A stretch of 64,000 bases of DNA, taken from contig JAURWS010000033.1 of the NCBI GenBank assembly GCA_030654835.1, positions 1-64,000 on the forward strand. The letters run 5' to 3'. The notes under the pieces are model-generated. The model had not been told where the DNA came from. It saw nothing but the letters and a program-made list of their open reading frames with translations, and did no database searches. The number at the start of each line of letters is the position of its first letter. Within the stretch, counting starts at the first letter, position 1. Origin of the DNA: Gammaproteobacteria bacterium (GTDB taxonomy: Bacteria > Pseudomonadota > Gammaproteobacteria > Pseudomonadales > Pseudohongiellaceae). Shown one piece after another: positions 43,377 through 51,565 of the stretch. The position numbers were made by a program, and so were the translations under genes.

Positions 43377-44273
43377 TCAGCCAGTCAGCTCGCGAAACGC
43401 ACTGACTTCCAGCCCGGCGCTGGACAGGGCTTGATGATGGTAAACCGGCAGATAGACACCATTCTCCACATCCACCAGCGCATCAATCGCCAACCGTGGT
43501 GACTCCGATACAACGCTGCCAAACACGGTCGCAAAGGCAACATCCGCCGCGTCCCGTCCGGTTCCCAGCCGCACCAGCCCCATGGGAGGCGCGACACCGC
43601 TGGGATCAAACAGATACCAGCGGCCACTCAGCATGACCTCCACATAGGCATGAAAGTCTGTTGCTCCCAGGCTGGGGTCGGCGCCGTAATCAATCCCGGA
43701 CACAAATCGCGCCGGAATATTCAGTGCTCGGCACAGCCCTATCATCAGATGGGCAAAGTCGCGGCAAACACCGGCATGATCAATCAAGGTGTCAAGCGCC
43801 GACGTGGTGCTGCCCGAACTGCCAGATAAAAATCGCGTGCGCCTGTTGACCCATTCCTGAATGGCCAGCACCCGATAATATCCGGGCGTCATGGCACCAA
43901 ATTCATAATTCGCCAGTGCTCGCAGTTTATCGGACTGACAGTAACGGCTGGGATAGACATAGCAGAGCGCATCCAGAGGCAAATCAGACACCGGCATTTC
44001 GCGCAGTACGGCAGGATCTTCCATGTGATGGTCGATTTCCACAACGCCTTGATAAATAACTTCCAGTGGCCCGGCATGCGCCTGCAGCCGCAGATAGCGC
44101 CCCCCCTCCGAATCATGCATAAAGGTCTGGAAGGCCAGCGGCTGACTGATGGAGAGCGACTCCGCCAGTACACGCTGTCGGTCTGTGCAGGCGGGTTGAA
44201 TGTTGAAAATAAAGTCACAGGTCCTATCCAACACCTGATAGGCCAATTGGATGGAAAATTTTAATCGAACCAT
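43377..44273 (-). CDS. Transglutaminase-like cysteine protein
   Basis: 298 residues, cytoplasmic. The transglutaminase-like triad is visible: Cys in GVCRDFAHLMIGLCRALNIP (about 165-184), His in ATDFHAYVEVML near 205 and Asp in WYLFDPSG near 221. An N-terminal beta domain precedes it (LKFSIQLAYQVLDRTCDFIF). Proteins of this type often act in cyclisation or hydrolysis rather than crosslinking; the substrate is unknown. It is convergent with the PA2778 gene and 37 bases after the Crp/Fnr-like regulator gene on the same strand. Confidence 0.85.
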   Translation of the reverse strand: MVRLKFSIQLAYQVLDRTCDFIFNIQPACTDRQRVLAESLSISQPLAFQTFMHDSEGGRYLRLQAHAGPLEVIYQGVVEIDHHMEDPAVLREMPVSDLPLDALCYVYPSRYCQSDKLRALANYEFGAMTPGYYRVLAIQEWVNRRTRFLSGSSGSTTSALDTLIDHAGVCRDFAHLMIGLCRALNIPARFVSGIDYGADPSLGATDFHAYVEVMLSGRWYLFDPSGVAPPMGLVRLGTGRDAADVAFATVFGSVVSESPRLAIDALVDVENGVYLPVYHHQALSSAGLEVSAFRELTG

Positions 44274-44310
44274 CAGGGGGGAAATCTCCGGTAGAAATCA
44301 ATAGCCAATA

Positions 44311-45018
44311 TCAGGCGATCTGGCGCTGGTAATCCGCCAGCAGCAAGCCATAGCATTCACAGCTGAGCCGTTCCAGACCCACTCGGTCGATAATGGTAAT
44401 GACCCCTCGTGAATAACTGATCAGCCCCTTATGCTGGAGCATGCCCGCAGCAATGGTGACAGCACTGCGTTGCACGCCGAGAATTTCGGCAAGAAACAGA
44501 TGCGTCAACTGAAAGTTGTCGGCGTGGGCCCGGTCATGCGTCAGCAGCAGCCAGCGCACCAACCGCGCCTCCACCTCATGAAAACGGTTGCACGCCGCCG
44601 TCTGTGAGAGCTGCTCCATCAGCACATACAGATAACGATTAAGCACGACGCCGATAGCCGGGTTCTCTTCCAACAGTGCAATGAAGCCCGGCACGCTGAT
44701 ACGCAAGGCAGTGCCACCGCCCTGCACCACGGCGCGCAACGGAGCAGCGCTGACCCCCAGCGCCAGACTGGCTCCCAGCATTCCCTCACTGCCCACCAGC
44801 ACCATGCCCAGCGGCGGATGCTCGGTGACTTTGATCATGAGTGAAATGGACGCGGTCAGCGGAAAATAGACATGCGTGAAGACGCCGTCCTGATCGCAGA
44901 CTACTTGGCGGGGCGAGAGTGTCACCAGTTCGCAGGCAGACAGCATCCTGCCGTACTGTCGGGCAGGCAATTCGTCCATAAGACGATTGCGCGTGGCGAA
45001 GGCTTGGACTGTAGACAT
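44311..45018 (-). CDS. Crp/Fnr-family transcriptional regulator
   Basis: 235 residues from ATG 45018 (GGAG lies six bases upstream; ATG 45021 is the alternative, and the longer frame to 45153 has no support). The cyclic-nucleotide-type beta-roll is at about 25-140 and a helix-turn-helix at the C-terminal end (HLFLAEILGVQRSAVTIAAGMLQHKG). No N-terminal cysteine cluster is visible, so it is not an Fnr-type iron-sulfur sensor. The HTH (LGVQRSAVT) matches the Crp group. Its target genes are unknown. Confidence 0.85.
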   Translation of the reverse strand: MSTVQAFATRNRLMDELPARQYGRMLSACELVTLSPRQVVCDQDGVFTHVYFPLTASISLMIKVTEHPPLGMVLVGSEGMLGASLALGVSAAPLRAVVQGGGTALRISVPGFIALLEENPAIGVVLNRYLYVLMEQLSQTAACNRFHEVEARLVRWLLLTHDRAHADNFQLTHLFLAEILGVQRSAVTIAAGMLQHKGLISYSRGVITIIDRVGLERLSCECYGLLLADYQRQIA

Positions 45019-45183
45019 CATGAACTCCAGCCGCAAAGGCAAACAGAAGGGCAAAAACAGCGAGGGGTGGCGAGTCGCTGCTCGATCACCCGGTAAAGCA
45101 TGATGCGGATTTGATGGCGCTTGCTCTGTGCGGTGCACAACAATAATGTGCAATTCGGCGCAGATACATTCGTCCTGAAGTGC

Positions 45184-45942
45184 TCATAATTGCAGCAGGA
45201 AACTGCCGTCGGAGGACTCGACAGCAATCAGTTGCAGCAAGGGCGCCATCTCGACATATTCCGCAGGGGGCAAGCGCGCCGTCACAGAAAGTGCAGCCCG
45301 CAGATTGGCACCAACATGACCGCCGCCATCGAGCTGCAGAGGCCCCTGCAGCGTTTGCAACGCGACGCTGAACTGCGCAGGCGCGGGCGTGCCATCGAGC
45401 CTCAGCTCATAGCTGCCCAGCGGTGACACGCGCGCGAGTATTGAACTGGCATTCTGCCACTGCAGCACAACGCTGCCGACCGTGGCGGTGCGGGAAAAGG
45501 TCAAGGCATCGGCACGCACAGTCAACATGCCACCCACGCCGTAACCCTTTGTCGCAGGCACCAGCTGAGCCATGACCTGAGCCACGGCGGCCGCTGGAAG
45601 TGCGAACTCAAGATCAGTGAACTCAAGGGAGGAGAGTTTTACTGTCGCAGTGCTCGGTTGTGCCTGATCGGCAATGCTGAAGTTCACGGACAAACGTACC
45701 AGAAGCAACTGGCTTTTCTGCAGGCTCCAGGTGACTGGCCTGCTGAACACGGCAGCGCTGCCCGCATCACGAATCTCCAGCCGCCCCTGCCCGGACCACA
45801 GCGTGCCCTCGGCGGTAACCAGCCGTAGCCTGCCAGCCGTCACCGAATCGAGCCAGGCATCGAACAGCGTGGCTGGTGCCTTCACCAGCAGCAGTGAGGA
45901 AATCACTAGGAAAGCACCCAAAGCAGACTGCAAAAATCTCAT
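45184..45942 (-). CDS. gspN: Type II secretion protein GspN
   Basis: Inner-membrane/periplasmic component of the T2SS, 252 residues from ATG 45942. N-terminal membrane anchor (LGAFLVISSLLLVKAPATLF) and a beta-rich periplasmic part. The pattern AWLDSVTAGRLRLVTAEGTLWSGQG near 29-53 fits GspN. The start overlaps the gspM stop by four bases (ATGA). Not every T2SS has a GspN and its role is accessory. Confidence 0.85.
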   Translation of the reverse strand: MRFLQSALGAFLVISSLLLVKAPATLFDAWLDSVTAGRLRLVTAEGTLWSGQGRLEIRDAGSAAVFSRPVTWSLQKSQLLLVRLSVNFSIADQAQPSTATVKLSSLEFTDLEFALPAAAVAQVMAQLVPATKGYGVGGMLTVRADALTFSRTATVGSVVLQWQNASSILARVSPLGSYELRLDGTPAPAQFSVALQTLQGPLQLDGGGHVGANLRAALSVTARLPPAEYVEMAPLLQLIAVESSDGSFLLQL

Positions 45943-46439
45943 GGGGCACCGACGCGACCCAGCGTGGCAGCGACACTCACAAGCCCCGGAACTGGACTTG
46001 TGGCGAGCGCCTCCACGCGGACCTGCTCCACTCTGACGTTCTGCTGTTCCAGCACAGCGATCCACGCCAGCCACACGCTGAACTCGATCGCGCCAAAGAC
46101 GACAACCACCTGCTCAGGCCCCAGCGGCTCAATGGTGCTCAGCATTCCGGACATTGCCGCACTGGCGATGGTTTCCTGAATCAGCGGCAACAGCGAGGCA
46201 TCGGGAATCGTCGGCGCGGGCACGCTGCGCAGGATTTCCAGCTCGGCGGCCTGTTGTTCGAATGTGATTGCCTGCATGCGCAGGGCAGGCAGGCTGTCGC
46301 GTAACGCCGTGCTGGCTTGACTACCAACCGCCAGCAACCAGGCCAGCAGGCCGACTAGCACGACACCGGCCGCGACCACCAGCAGCCTGCGTTCCTGCGG
46401 GGCGCGGGCCAGCCAGAGGCGCCGCAGAGATGCCGTCAT
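45939..46439 (-). CDS. gspM: Type II secretion protein GspM
   Basis: 166 residues from ATG 46439 (AAGGA upstream); TTG 46493 would add 18 residues. One transmembrane helix near 20-42 (RLLVVAAGVVLVGLLAWLLA) after a short basic cytoplasmic part, then a periplasmic ferredoxin-like domain. The position between GspL and GspN and the ending QQNVRVEQVRVEAL fit GspM. It binds GspL and stabilises it. Confidence 0.8.
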   Translation of the reverse strand: MTASLRRLWLARAPQERRLLVVAAGVVLVGLLAWLLAVGSQASTALRDSLPALRMQAITFEQQAAELEILRSVPAPTIPDASLLPLIQETIASAAMSGMLSTIEPLGPEQVVVVFGAIEFSVWLAWIAVLEQQNVRVEQVRVEALATSPVPGLVSVAATLGRVGAP

Positions 46440-46509
46440 TGCGTGGAGGTTCCTTCTATCAAGAGTCTTCGTTTTCACCAGGGCGTTTTCCAAAAATAAC
46501 TAACATGCT

Positions 46510-47754
46510 TCATACGGTTTGAATGTTCACAATCAGACTGGTGCTGCCCTGCGTGGCAGGCGCCACATCGGCACGCAACCCCGCCTCACGCAGACGCAGC
46601 AGCAGCTGCGGCACGGCGCTTTCCGCCACCCCGGAAAATTCGAGCGACATGCGCCCGTTCTCCCAGGACAGCTTGCGCAACTCGCCGACCGGCTGCTCGC
46701 GCGTAGCCAGCGCCACCTGTTCCAGCAGTGGCAGAAAGTCGCTGCCGTCGGCGACACCCGCACGCTGACGTTCCGTCGTCAGCTGGCGGCGCATCTGCAG
46801 CACCGGATCGACCACCGCCACAGCGTCGGGAAAAAGGCTCCGAAAACGTGTCTCCATCAGCGCTCGCAACTCGCGCTGTTCACCACCGAGCCCGATCTGA
46901 TCAACGACCAGCGCGAGCCCTTGCAGCGCCAATGCCATCGCCAGCAATCCAAACGCAGGCCGCAGCCTGGGCAACATACCGACCAACAGATGCCAGCGCT
47001 GCCGCTGCTGGACGAGCGCGGGCCCGGCACTGGTCGAGATGGAAGTCCAGCTCCAATCGCCACCGTAGTGGACGACGAGCCCCAGTATTTTTGACCACGC
47101 GGCCAAATCCGGTTTCTGATCAGGATGACAGGTATAGAGCTCGATGGACGCAGGAGCGATGGAGGCCGCTCGGGCCTGAGTCAGCAGCAGTTCGAGTGAC
47201 AGCGGTGGCGTTTGTTCGTCACCACAGTCGGTGGCGCCACCCTCGGCCTGCCCAGTGCGCACGAATCCCTCAGCATGGCTCCTTTCGCCGTCCACCTCAC
47301 AACCCCACGCAACGCTCCAGGTACCTTCTGTCCAGGGCAGCAACAGGGTTTCACAACACAACTCGAAACGGTTGATGCCCACAGCGGCGAGCGCTTTCCG
47401 CCAGCGCTGCAGCGCGGCCTTGTCCAGCACCGCCAGTGTGTTCATGCCAGTGGCGTCGGCGCCGAGCCAACTCACCTGATTGGCCTGTGGATCTCCGGCC
47501 GTGACATCCTCGACAGCGTACGCCAGCAGTGCGCCACTCTGGCGTCGCGCCGCCGCAGGCAGTTGACGCCGCGTAATCAGCACATCGCTCGCACGCAACA
47601 CCAGCTCCACGTGACCATCGTGTTCTGGCAATGAGGTCAGCAACCCCGCGCCAGCAAATATCTGGCGTCCGCCATCCAGCAACGCCCACTCGCAACGCTG
47701 CGCCTCGGCACCGAGATCAATCCGTATGCGCAATATCGCCAGTGCGCCGCTCAT
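46510..47754 (-). CDS. gspL: Type II secretion protein GspL
   Basis: Links the cytoplasmic ATPase GspE to the membrane complex. 414 residues from ATG 47754, which overlaps the gspC stop by four bases. A cytoplasmic actin-like half (residues about 1-250; RLPAAARRQSGALLAYAVEDV near 65-85) is followed by a transmembrane helix (AFGLLAMALALQGLALVV) and a periplasmic ferredoxin-like domain. The 17-base gap to gspM may be closed if the TTG start is used. Confidence 0.85.
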   Translation of the reverse strand: MSGALAILRIRIDLGAEAQRCEWALLDGGRQIFAGAGLLTSLPEHDGHVELVLRASDVLITRRQLPAAARRQSGALLAYAVEDVTAGDPQANQVSWLGADATGMNTLAVLDKAALQRWRKALAAVGINRFELCCETLLLPWTEGTWSVAWGCEVDGERSHAEGFVRTGQAEGGATDCGDEQTPPLSLELLLTQARAASIAPASIELYTCHPDQKPDLAAWSKILGLVVHYGGDWSWTSISTSAGPALVQQRQRWHLLVGMLPRLRPAFGLLAMALALQGLALVVDQIGLGGEQRELRALMETRFRSLFPDAVAVVDPVLQMRRQLTTERQRAGVADGSDFLPLLEQVALATREQPVGELRKLSWENGRMSLEFSGVAESAVPQLLLRLREAGLRADVAPATQGSTSLIVNIQTV

Positions 47755-48224
47755 GGTTGCGGCCAAGTCAGGGTTTCCCGAACGCCACCGCGTTCCAGAA
47801 CGAGATGATCGGTGCCCACTTCGGTCAGGTGGATGCCCGGCGCAAACTCCTCGCCCTCGCGAATGGCGATGATCGTGCCGGGTTTGAGCTCCACCACGGC
47901 GTAGTCTTCCCCATCACCTTCAGCCGCCACGATGCCGAGCAGGCGGATGGCAAGCCCGGTGGCGGTCGGCACGTTGTTGTTCTCAGCGGCGCCCGCTTGT
48001 CCGTTACCTGGTAAACCCGATTGTGATTCACCTCGCCCGCCACCGAAAACACCATAGGCGGCCTCCAGTGCAAGCGCCGTTGGCGATGCCACGGCTGCGG
48101 GCGCCTCGGGTGGTGGCGCGAGCCACAACCAGAACCAGCTGGCAGCAACCACGCACAACAGCGCGAGGGCCGCAGTGGTCAACACGGATACCAGTAGAGT
48201 CTGAACAGGCAGGTCATTTGTCAC
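47751..48224 (-). CDS. gspC: Type II secretion protein GspC
   Basis: 157 residues from GTG 48224 (AAGGG upstream). Short N-terminal cytoplasmic part, a transmembrane helix (TTAALALLCVVAASWFWLWL), then a homology region (IRLLGIVAAEGDGEDYAVVEL) and a C-terminal beta segment ending VRETLTWPQP. No PDZ domain is present, as in the shorter GspC/XcpP-like variants. It contacts the GspD secretin. Divergent from gspG (about 120 bases between starts). Confidence 0.82.
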   Translation of the reverse strand: MTNDLPVQTLLVSVLTTAALALLCVVAASWFWLWLAPPPEAPAAVASPTALALEAAYGVFGGGRGESQSGLPGNGQAGAAENNNVPTATGLAIRLLGIVAAEGDGEDYAVVELKPGTIIAIREGEEFAPGIHLTEVGTDHLVLERGGVRETLTWPQP

Positions 48225-48344
48225 GGGAATACCCTTGATGGAATGCCTGCATGGTAAGGAATGGCGCCGCGTGGGTATGTACGCTGTCGAACAGTGCCTG
48301 CGGAGTCTATGAGGCACTGTGCGCTCATGCAAAAGGAGATGGTT

Positions 48345-48779
48345 ATGCACAAAAATTCAAATCGACAACAGGGCTTCACCCTGCTCGAACTCATGGTGGT
48401 GGTGGTAATCCTCGGCATCCTCGCCGCGCTGGTCGTCCCCAAGATCATCAGCCGACCCGACGACGCTCGCGTCATGGCCGCCCGCCAGGACATCGCCAGC
48501 ATCATGCAGGCACTGCGGCTCTACAAACTGGATACCCAGCAATACCCCAGCACCGAGCAGGGCCTGCAGGCACTGATCGAGCGCCCCACCGGTACACCCG
48601 TGCCGGAGAACTGGAAAAACGGCGGCTATCTGGAGCGGTTGCCCGAGGACCCATGGGGCACTCCTTATCGTTTTCTGAATCCCGGCCTCTATGGTGAGAT
48701 CGACGTCTTCAGCCTCGGCGCCGACGGCGAGAATGGCGGCGAAGAGAATGCCGCCGATATAGGTTCGTGGATGCTGTAA
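48345..48779 (+). CDS. gspG: Major pseudopilin GspG
   Basis: 144 residues from ATG 48345; AAAAGGAG precedes it by the right distance. The prepilin cleavage and helix motif GFTLLELMVVVVILGILAAL is present near 9-28. The C-terminal motif GTPYRFLNPGLYGEIDVFSLGADGENGGEE is the usual GspG calcium-binding region. It is alone on the plus strand between gspC and gspK, an unusual place. Confidence 0.95.
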   Translation: MHKNSNRQQGFTLLELMVVVVILGILAALVVPKIISRPDDARVMAARQDIASIMQALRLYKLDTQQYPSTEQGLQALIERPTGTPVPENWKNGGYLERLPEDPWGTPYRFLNPGLYGEIDVFSLGADGENGGEENAADIGSWML

Positions 48780-48809
48780 CCTCAGGCGCCCGACCTCCCG
48801 ATACCTAAT

Positions 48810-49757
48810 CTATTGATACTTGCGCCATACCACTCTCGGCCAGCCGCTGGCCGAACGCGCCAGCAGTGCCGAGCCACGCGCCTGTGTGCCACCATATTTA
48901 ACTTGTGCGGACGCGATGAAAAAGCTGCTGCTCACGGTGAGAGTTTCCTCGGACAACGCGGTGCGGGACAAGAGCTGCCCAGAGTCGCTGCGCAAAACCG
49001 CCGGGAGCTGGCTGGTGAAGTCGGCATAGTTGCGAAACCATGCCTGCCTGCGTCGCGCCACCACCCCGCGCGCGCCATCCATTCCCAGCCCCTCGATCAC
49101 CGCCGCGAGCACCTCGGGCGTCGCCGTATTCACATTGAGCGGCGCGAAACCTGGCAGGGCCGTCACATACATCTGCAGACGTGCACGCGCGTTGGCATCG
49201 AAGCCCGCCACGTCGGCCAGTTCTGCGATATCCATGAGTGGCCGATTGGCGGCCAGCGCTGGCGTCGGCAAGGCCAGATAATACGCGTCTTCCGCGCCAC
49301 CACCGGGCTGCGGTTCCTGATCGGCGTCCAGCCAGTCGGCCAGCGTCAGCGCCAGCACCGGCGGCAGATTCAGCAGCGCCAGCAAACGTTTGAAGGCCGC
49401 CAGCTGTCCCACATTGATGCTGCCATCTAGCAGCAGATTGTTGAGATTGAAACGGCCCTGCTGATCCTCGATATGTCCAAGCAGTGAGCCGTTGTCGACA
49501 GGCACCGCTGGCAGCACCATCGCCCAGGGTTCGCCCGCGTGATCGGCGGTGCCGGCGCGCTGATCGTCGCTGAGCACCGCCCTGCCCCAGTCGAGTCCGG
49601 TCTGAATCAGGAGCTGCGCCTGCGCATGTTCGCTGCCCAACTGCACACGGCGCGCCCAGGTGCTCTGCAGCACGATGATCGCGGTGGCGGCCAGCGCCGC
49701 CATGGTCACCACCGCCATCGCCATAATGATGGCCACGCCACTCTGATATTTCCTCAT
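48810..49757 (-). CDS. gspK: Minor pseudopilin GspK
   Basis: Large tip pseudopilin, 315 residues. N-terminal helix GVAIIMAMAVVTMAALAATA after a short leader MRKYQS. Typical GspK features: a short leader without the usual E5, and the domain block LNVNTATPEVLAAVIEGLG near 205-223. First or last of the K-J-I-H group on the minus strand (gspJ is 40 bases upstream). Confidence 0.9.
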   Translation of the reverse strand: MRKYQSGVAIIMAMAVVTMAALAATAIIVLQSTWARRVQLGSEHAQAQLLIQTGLDWGRAVLSDDQRAGTADHAGEPWAMVLPAVPVDNGSLLGHIEDQQGRFNLNNLLLDGSINVGQLAAFKRLLALLNLPPVLALTLADWLDADQEPQPGGGAEDAYYLALPTPALAANRPLMDIAELADVAGFDANARARLQMYVTALPGFAPLNVNTATPEVLAAVIEGLGMDGARGVVARRRQAWFRNYADFTSQLPAVLRSDSGQLLSRTALSEETLTVSSSFFIASAQVKYGGTQARGSALLARSASGWPRVVWRKYQ

Positions 49758-49797
49758 GAACAGACTCTCATTGCTTTCACTTCTTTCGCCGCTCTCA

Positions 49798-50412
49798 CTA
49801 CGTATTCAACGCAAACAAACGGACAAACACTTCGCCACCACTCAATTCAATCCGCAAACGCACGGCGCGCGGGATGGCGGCATCGGTCGGCAACAGCGGC
49901 CATACGGGCACCCATTGCAGATCGGCGCTCAGATATTCGAACACTGCTGTCGTGACGCCACTGAGCACCACATGGCGCTCCGGCAGGCTGGTCGGCGGCT
50001 GTTCGAGTCCCGGCCACAGCCACAGCTCCAGCTCCGCTGCTTCATTCACCGTATAGGCGACGCGCCGTGGGCGGTCCTGCCCCGGCACCGAGGCGAAGCG
50101 ACTGAACTCCAGCGCCGGGCCGCTCGCATCTTCAGCAGCCCTGCCCCGCCACGCAGGCAGCAGCACGCCAGCACTGCGCACCGGGTAGGGTGCAGCCATC
50201 TGCACGTCCTGCTTGAAACGATCGACGAAGGCGCCAAGTTGCTGCCATTTCAGCGTTTCAGCACTGACTCTATCGCGCGCGGTGAGCACCACATCGAGGC
50301 TGCGGTAAGACATCAGCGCAAGCGCCGCCAGCAACACCAGCGTGACCAGCACTTCAATCAGCGTGAAGCCATGTGTTCGTTGTGAGTGATGGCGCAGGTA
50401 TGTGTTCTTCAT
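49798..50412 (-). CDS. gspJ: Minor pseudopilin GspJ
   Basis: 204 residues with the type IV leader RTHGFTLIEVLVTLVLLAAL (cleavage after G15) and the J-type fold (SYRSLDVVLTARDRVS). It overlaps the gspI stop by four bases, so both are cotranslated. Confidence 0.9.
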   Translation of the reverse strand: MKNTYLRHHSQRTHGFTLIEVLVTLVLLAALALMSYRSLDVVLTARDRVSAETLKWQQLGAFVDRFKQDVQMAAPYPVRSAGVLLPAWRGRAAEDASGPALEFSRFASVPGQDRPRRVAYTVNEAAELELWLWPGLEQPPTSLPERHVVLSGVTTAVFEYLSADLQWVPVWPLLPTDAAIPRAVRLRIELSGGEVFVRLFALNT

Positions 50413-50789
50413 TGACTGCTGGCCGGGGGATTGACGGAGAAGCCGGTGAAGCGCGCAAGCACGTGGTCTTCTTCCGGGCCGGAAAACACCAGCACATCGA
50501 TCTGCCGAAACGAGGGGTTCGGGCTGGCGATCACTTCCTCGCGCCAGCTGAATTCGCTGCCGCCCTGCAACTCAGTGCCCCGCGTGATGCCCGTGGGCAA
50601 CCAGTCACCGCGCGCACGATGCTCGGCCAAGCGGTTCTCACCCACCCAACCCGCGAGCAGGCGCGCCCGGTGCTCTCCGCTCTGGGCAGTGCCCAGCCCG
50701 GCTGTGCGCAGGGCGGCCAGCAGCGCAATGGAGACAATCGCCAGCGCGACCAGCACCTCCACCAGCGTGAAGCCACGGCCTTGAGACAT
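50409..50789 (-). CDS. gspI: Minor pseudopilin GspI
   Basis: 126 residues from ATG 50789. Prepilin motif GRGFTLVEVLVALAIVSIAL (cleavage after G6). The C-terminal block FSWREEVIASPNPSFRQIDV fits GspI. The open frame continues upstream to 50957 but would overlap gspH, so the shorter start is used; ATG 50825 would overlap gspH by 11 bases. Confidence 0.88.
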   Translation of the reverse strand: MSQGRGFTLVEVLVALAIVSIALLAALRTAGLGTAQSGEHRARLLAGWVGENRLAEHRARGDWLPTGITRGTELQGGSEFSWREEVIASPNPSFRQIDVLVFSGPEEDHVLARFTGFSVNPPASSQ

Positions 50790-50814
50790 GGGGCACTGTG
50801 TCGCTCGATTGATT

Positions 50815-51357
50815 TCAGGAATCATCGCCAGCATCCGCCGCGAGCAACACCACCGTGACGATGCCAATCGGCGACACCACCACCTGATTGCGGGCACTCC
50901 CATTATGCAGCTCCACCGTAAACGCCGTGGTCTGACCATAGGCCGGAAACTCCACACGCATCGCCTCCGCCGCCGAGCTGTTTTCGATCAACAAGGAATT
51001 GATGGTGATACCCGGAGGCAACTGACGAGAGCGCAGAGAGTCGTTGTTGCGGATGGCGATCCAGCCGAGCTCCTCGGTCAGTTGCTGAAACTGATAAGCG
51101 TCGGCATCCGCCGTCCACGCAATGGCAACGCCGGATACGCGCGCCTCGGTGGCGGCAAGGTCCAGCAACTGGGCCAGCCGCTGCGCCTCCACATTCAGCA
51201 GGCTGCGATCATCCGGCTCCACCAGGACACTGACCAGCCCCACGATCATCCCCATGATCACCACAACCACCATGACCTCCAGCAGCGTGAAACCACGCTG
51301 CACGGGATGCGCTGATCGACGGCTGCTTGAAGAACGACATGAACAGGGACAGCGCAT
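50815..51357 (-). CDS. gspH: Minor pseudopilin GspH
   Basis: 180 residues from ATG 51357. The prepilin motif RGFTLLEVMVVVVIMGMIVG lies near 22-41. This leader (about 22 residues with a Ser/Arg-rich start) is longer than usual. Domain region VEAQRLAQLLDLAATEARVS fits GspH. First gene of the minus-strand H-I-J-K group; the intergenic region to gspD is about 208 bases. Confidence 0.85.
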   Translation of the reverse strand: MRCPCSCRSSSSRRSAHPVQRGFTLLEVMVVVVIMGMIVGLVSVLVEPDDRSLLNVEAQRLAQLLDLAATEARVSGVAIAWTADADAYQFQQLTEELGWIAIRNNDSLRSRQLPPGITINSLLIENSSAAEAMRVEFPAYGQTTAFTVELHNGSARNQVVVSPIGIVTVVLLAADAGDDS

Positions 51358-51565
51358 GAGATTGCCTGGGACACATGAGGTTCGCGGAACGGTGAAGGGA
51401 TCGCGGCGATGAATAGCAACACCGGAGACTGCGGCCATTATGGCGCCCTGTCCTGATAGCTCTGTTCGCTGACGCACATACCCTTGGCGCGAATCTGCCT
51501 ACGATTCGGTTCCATGGCAGACCTCTTTCTTCCCCACCGTTTTCTATCAGAAGGCAATTCCGATC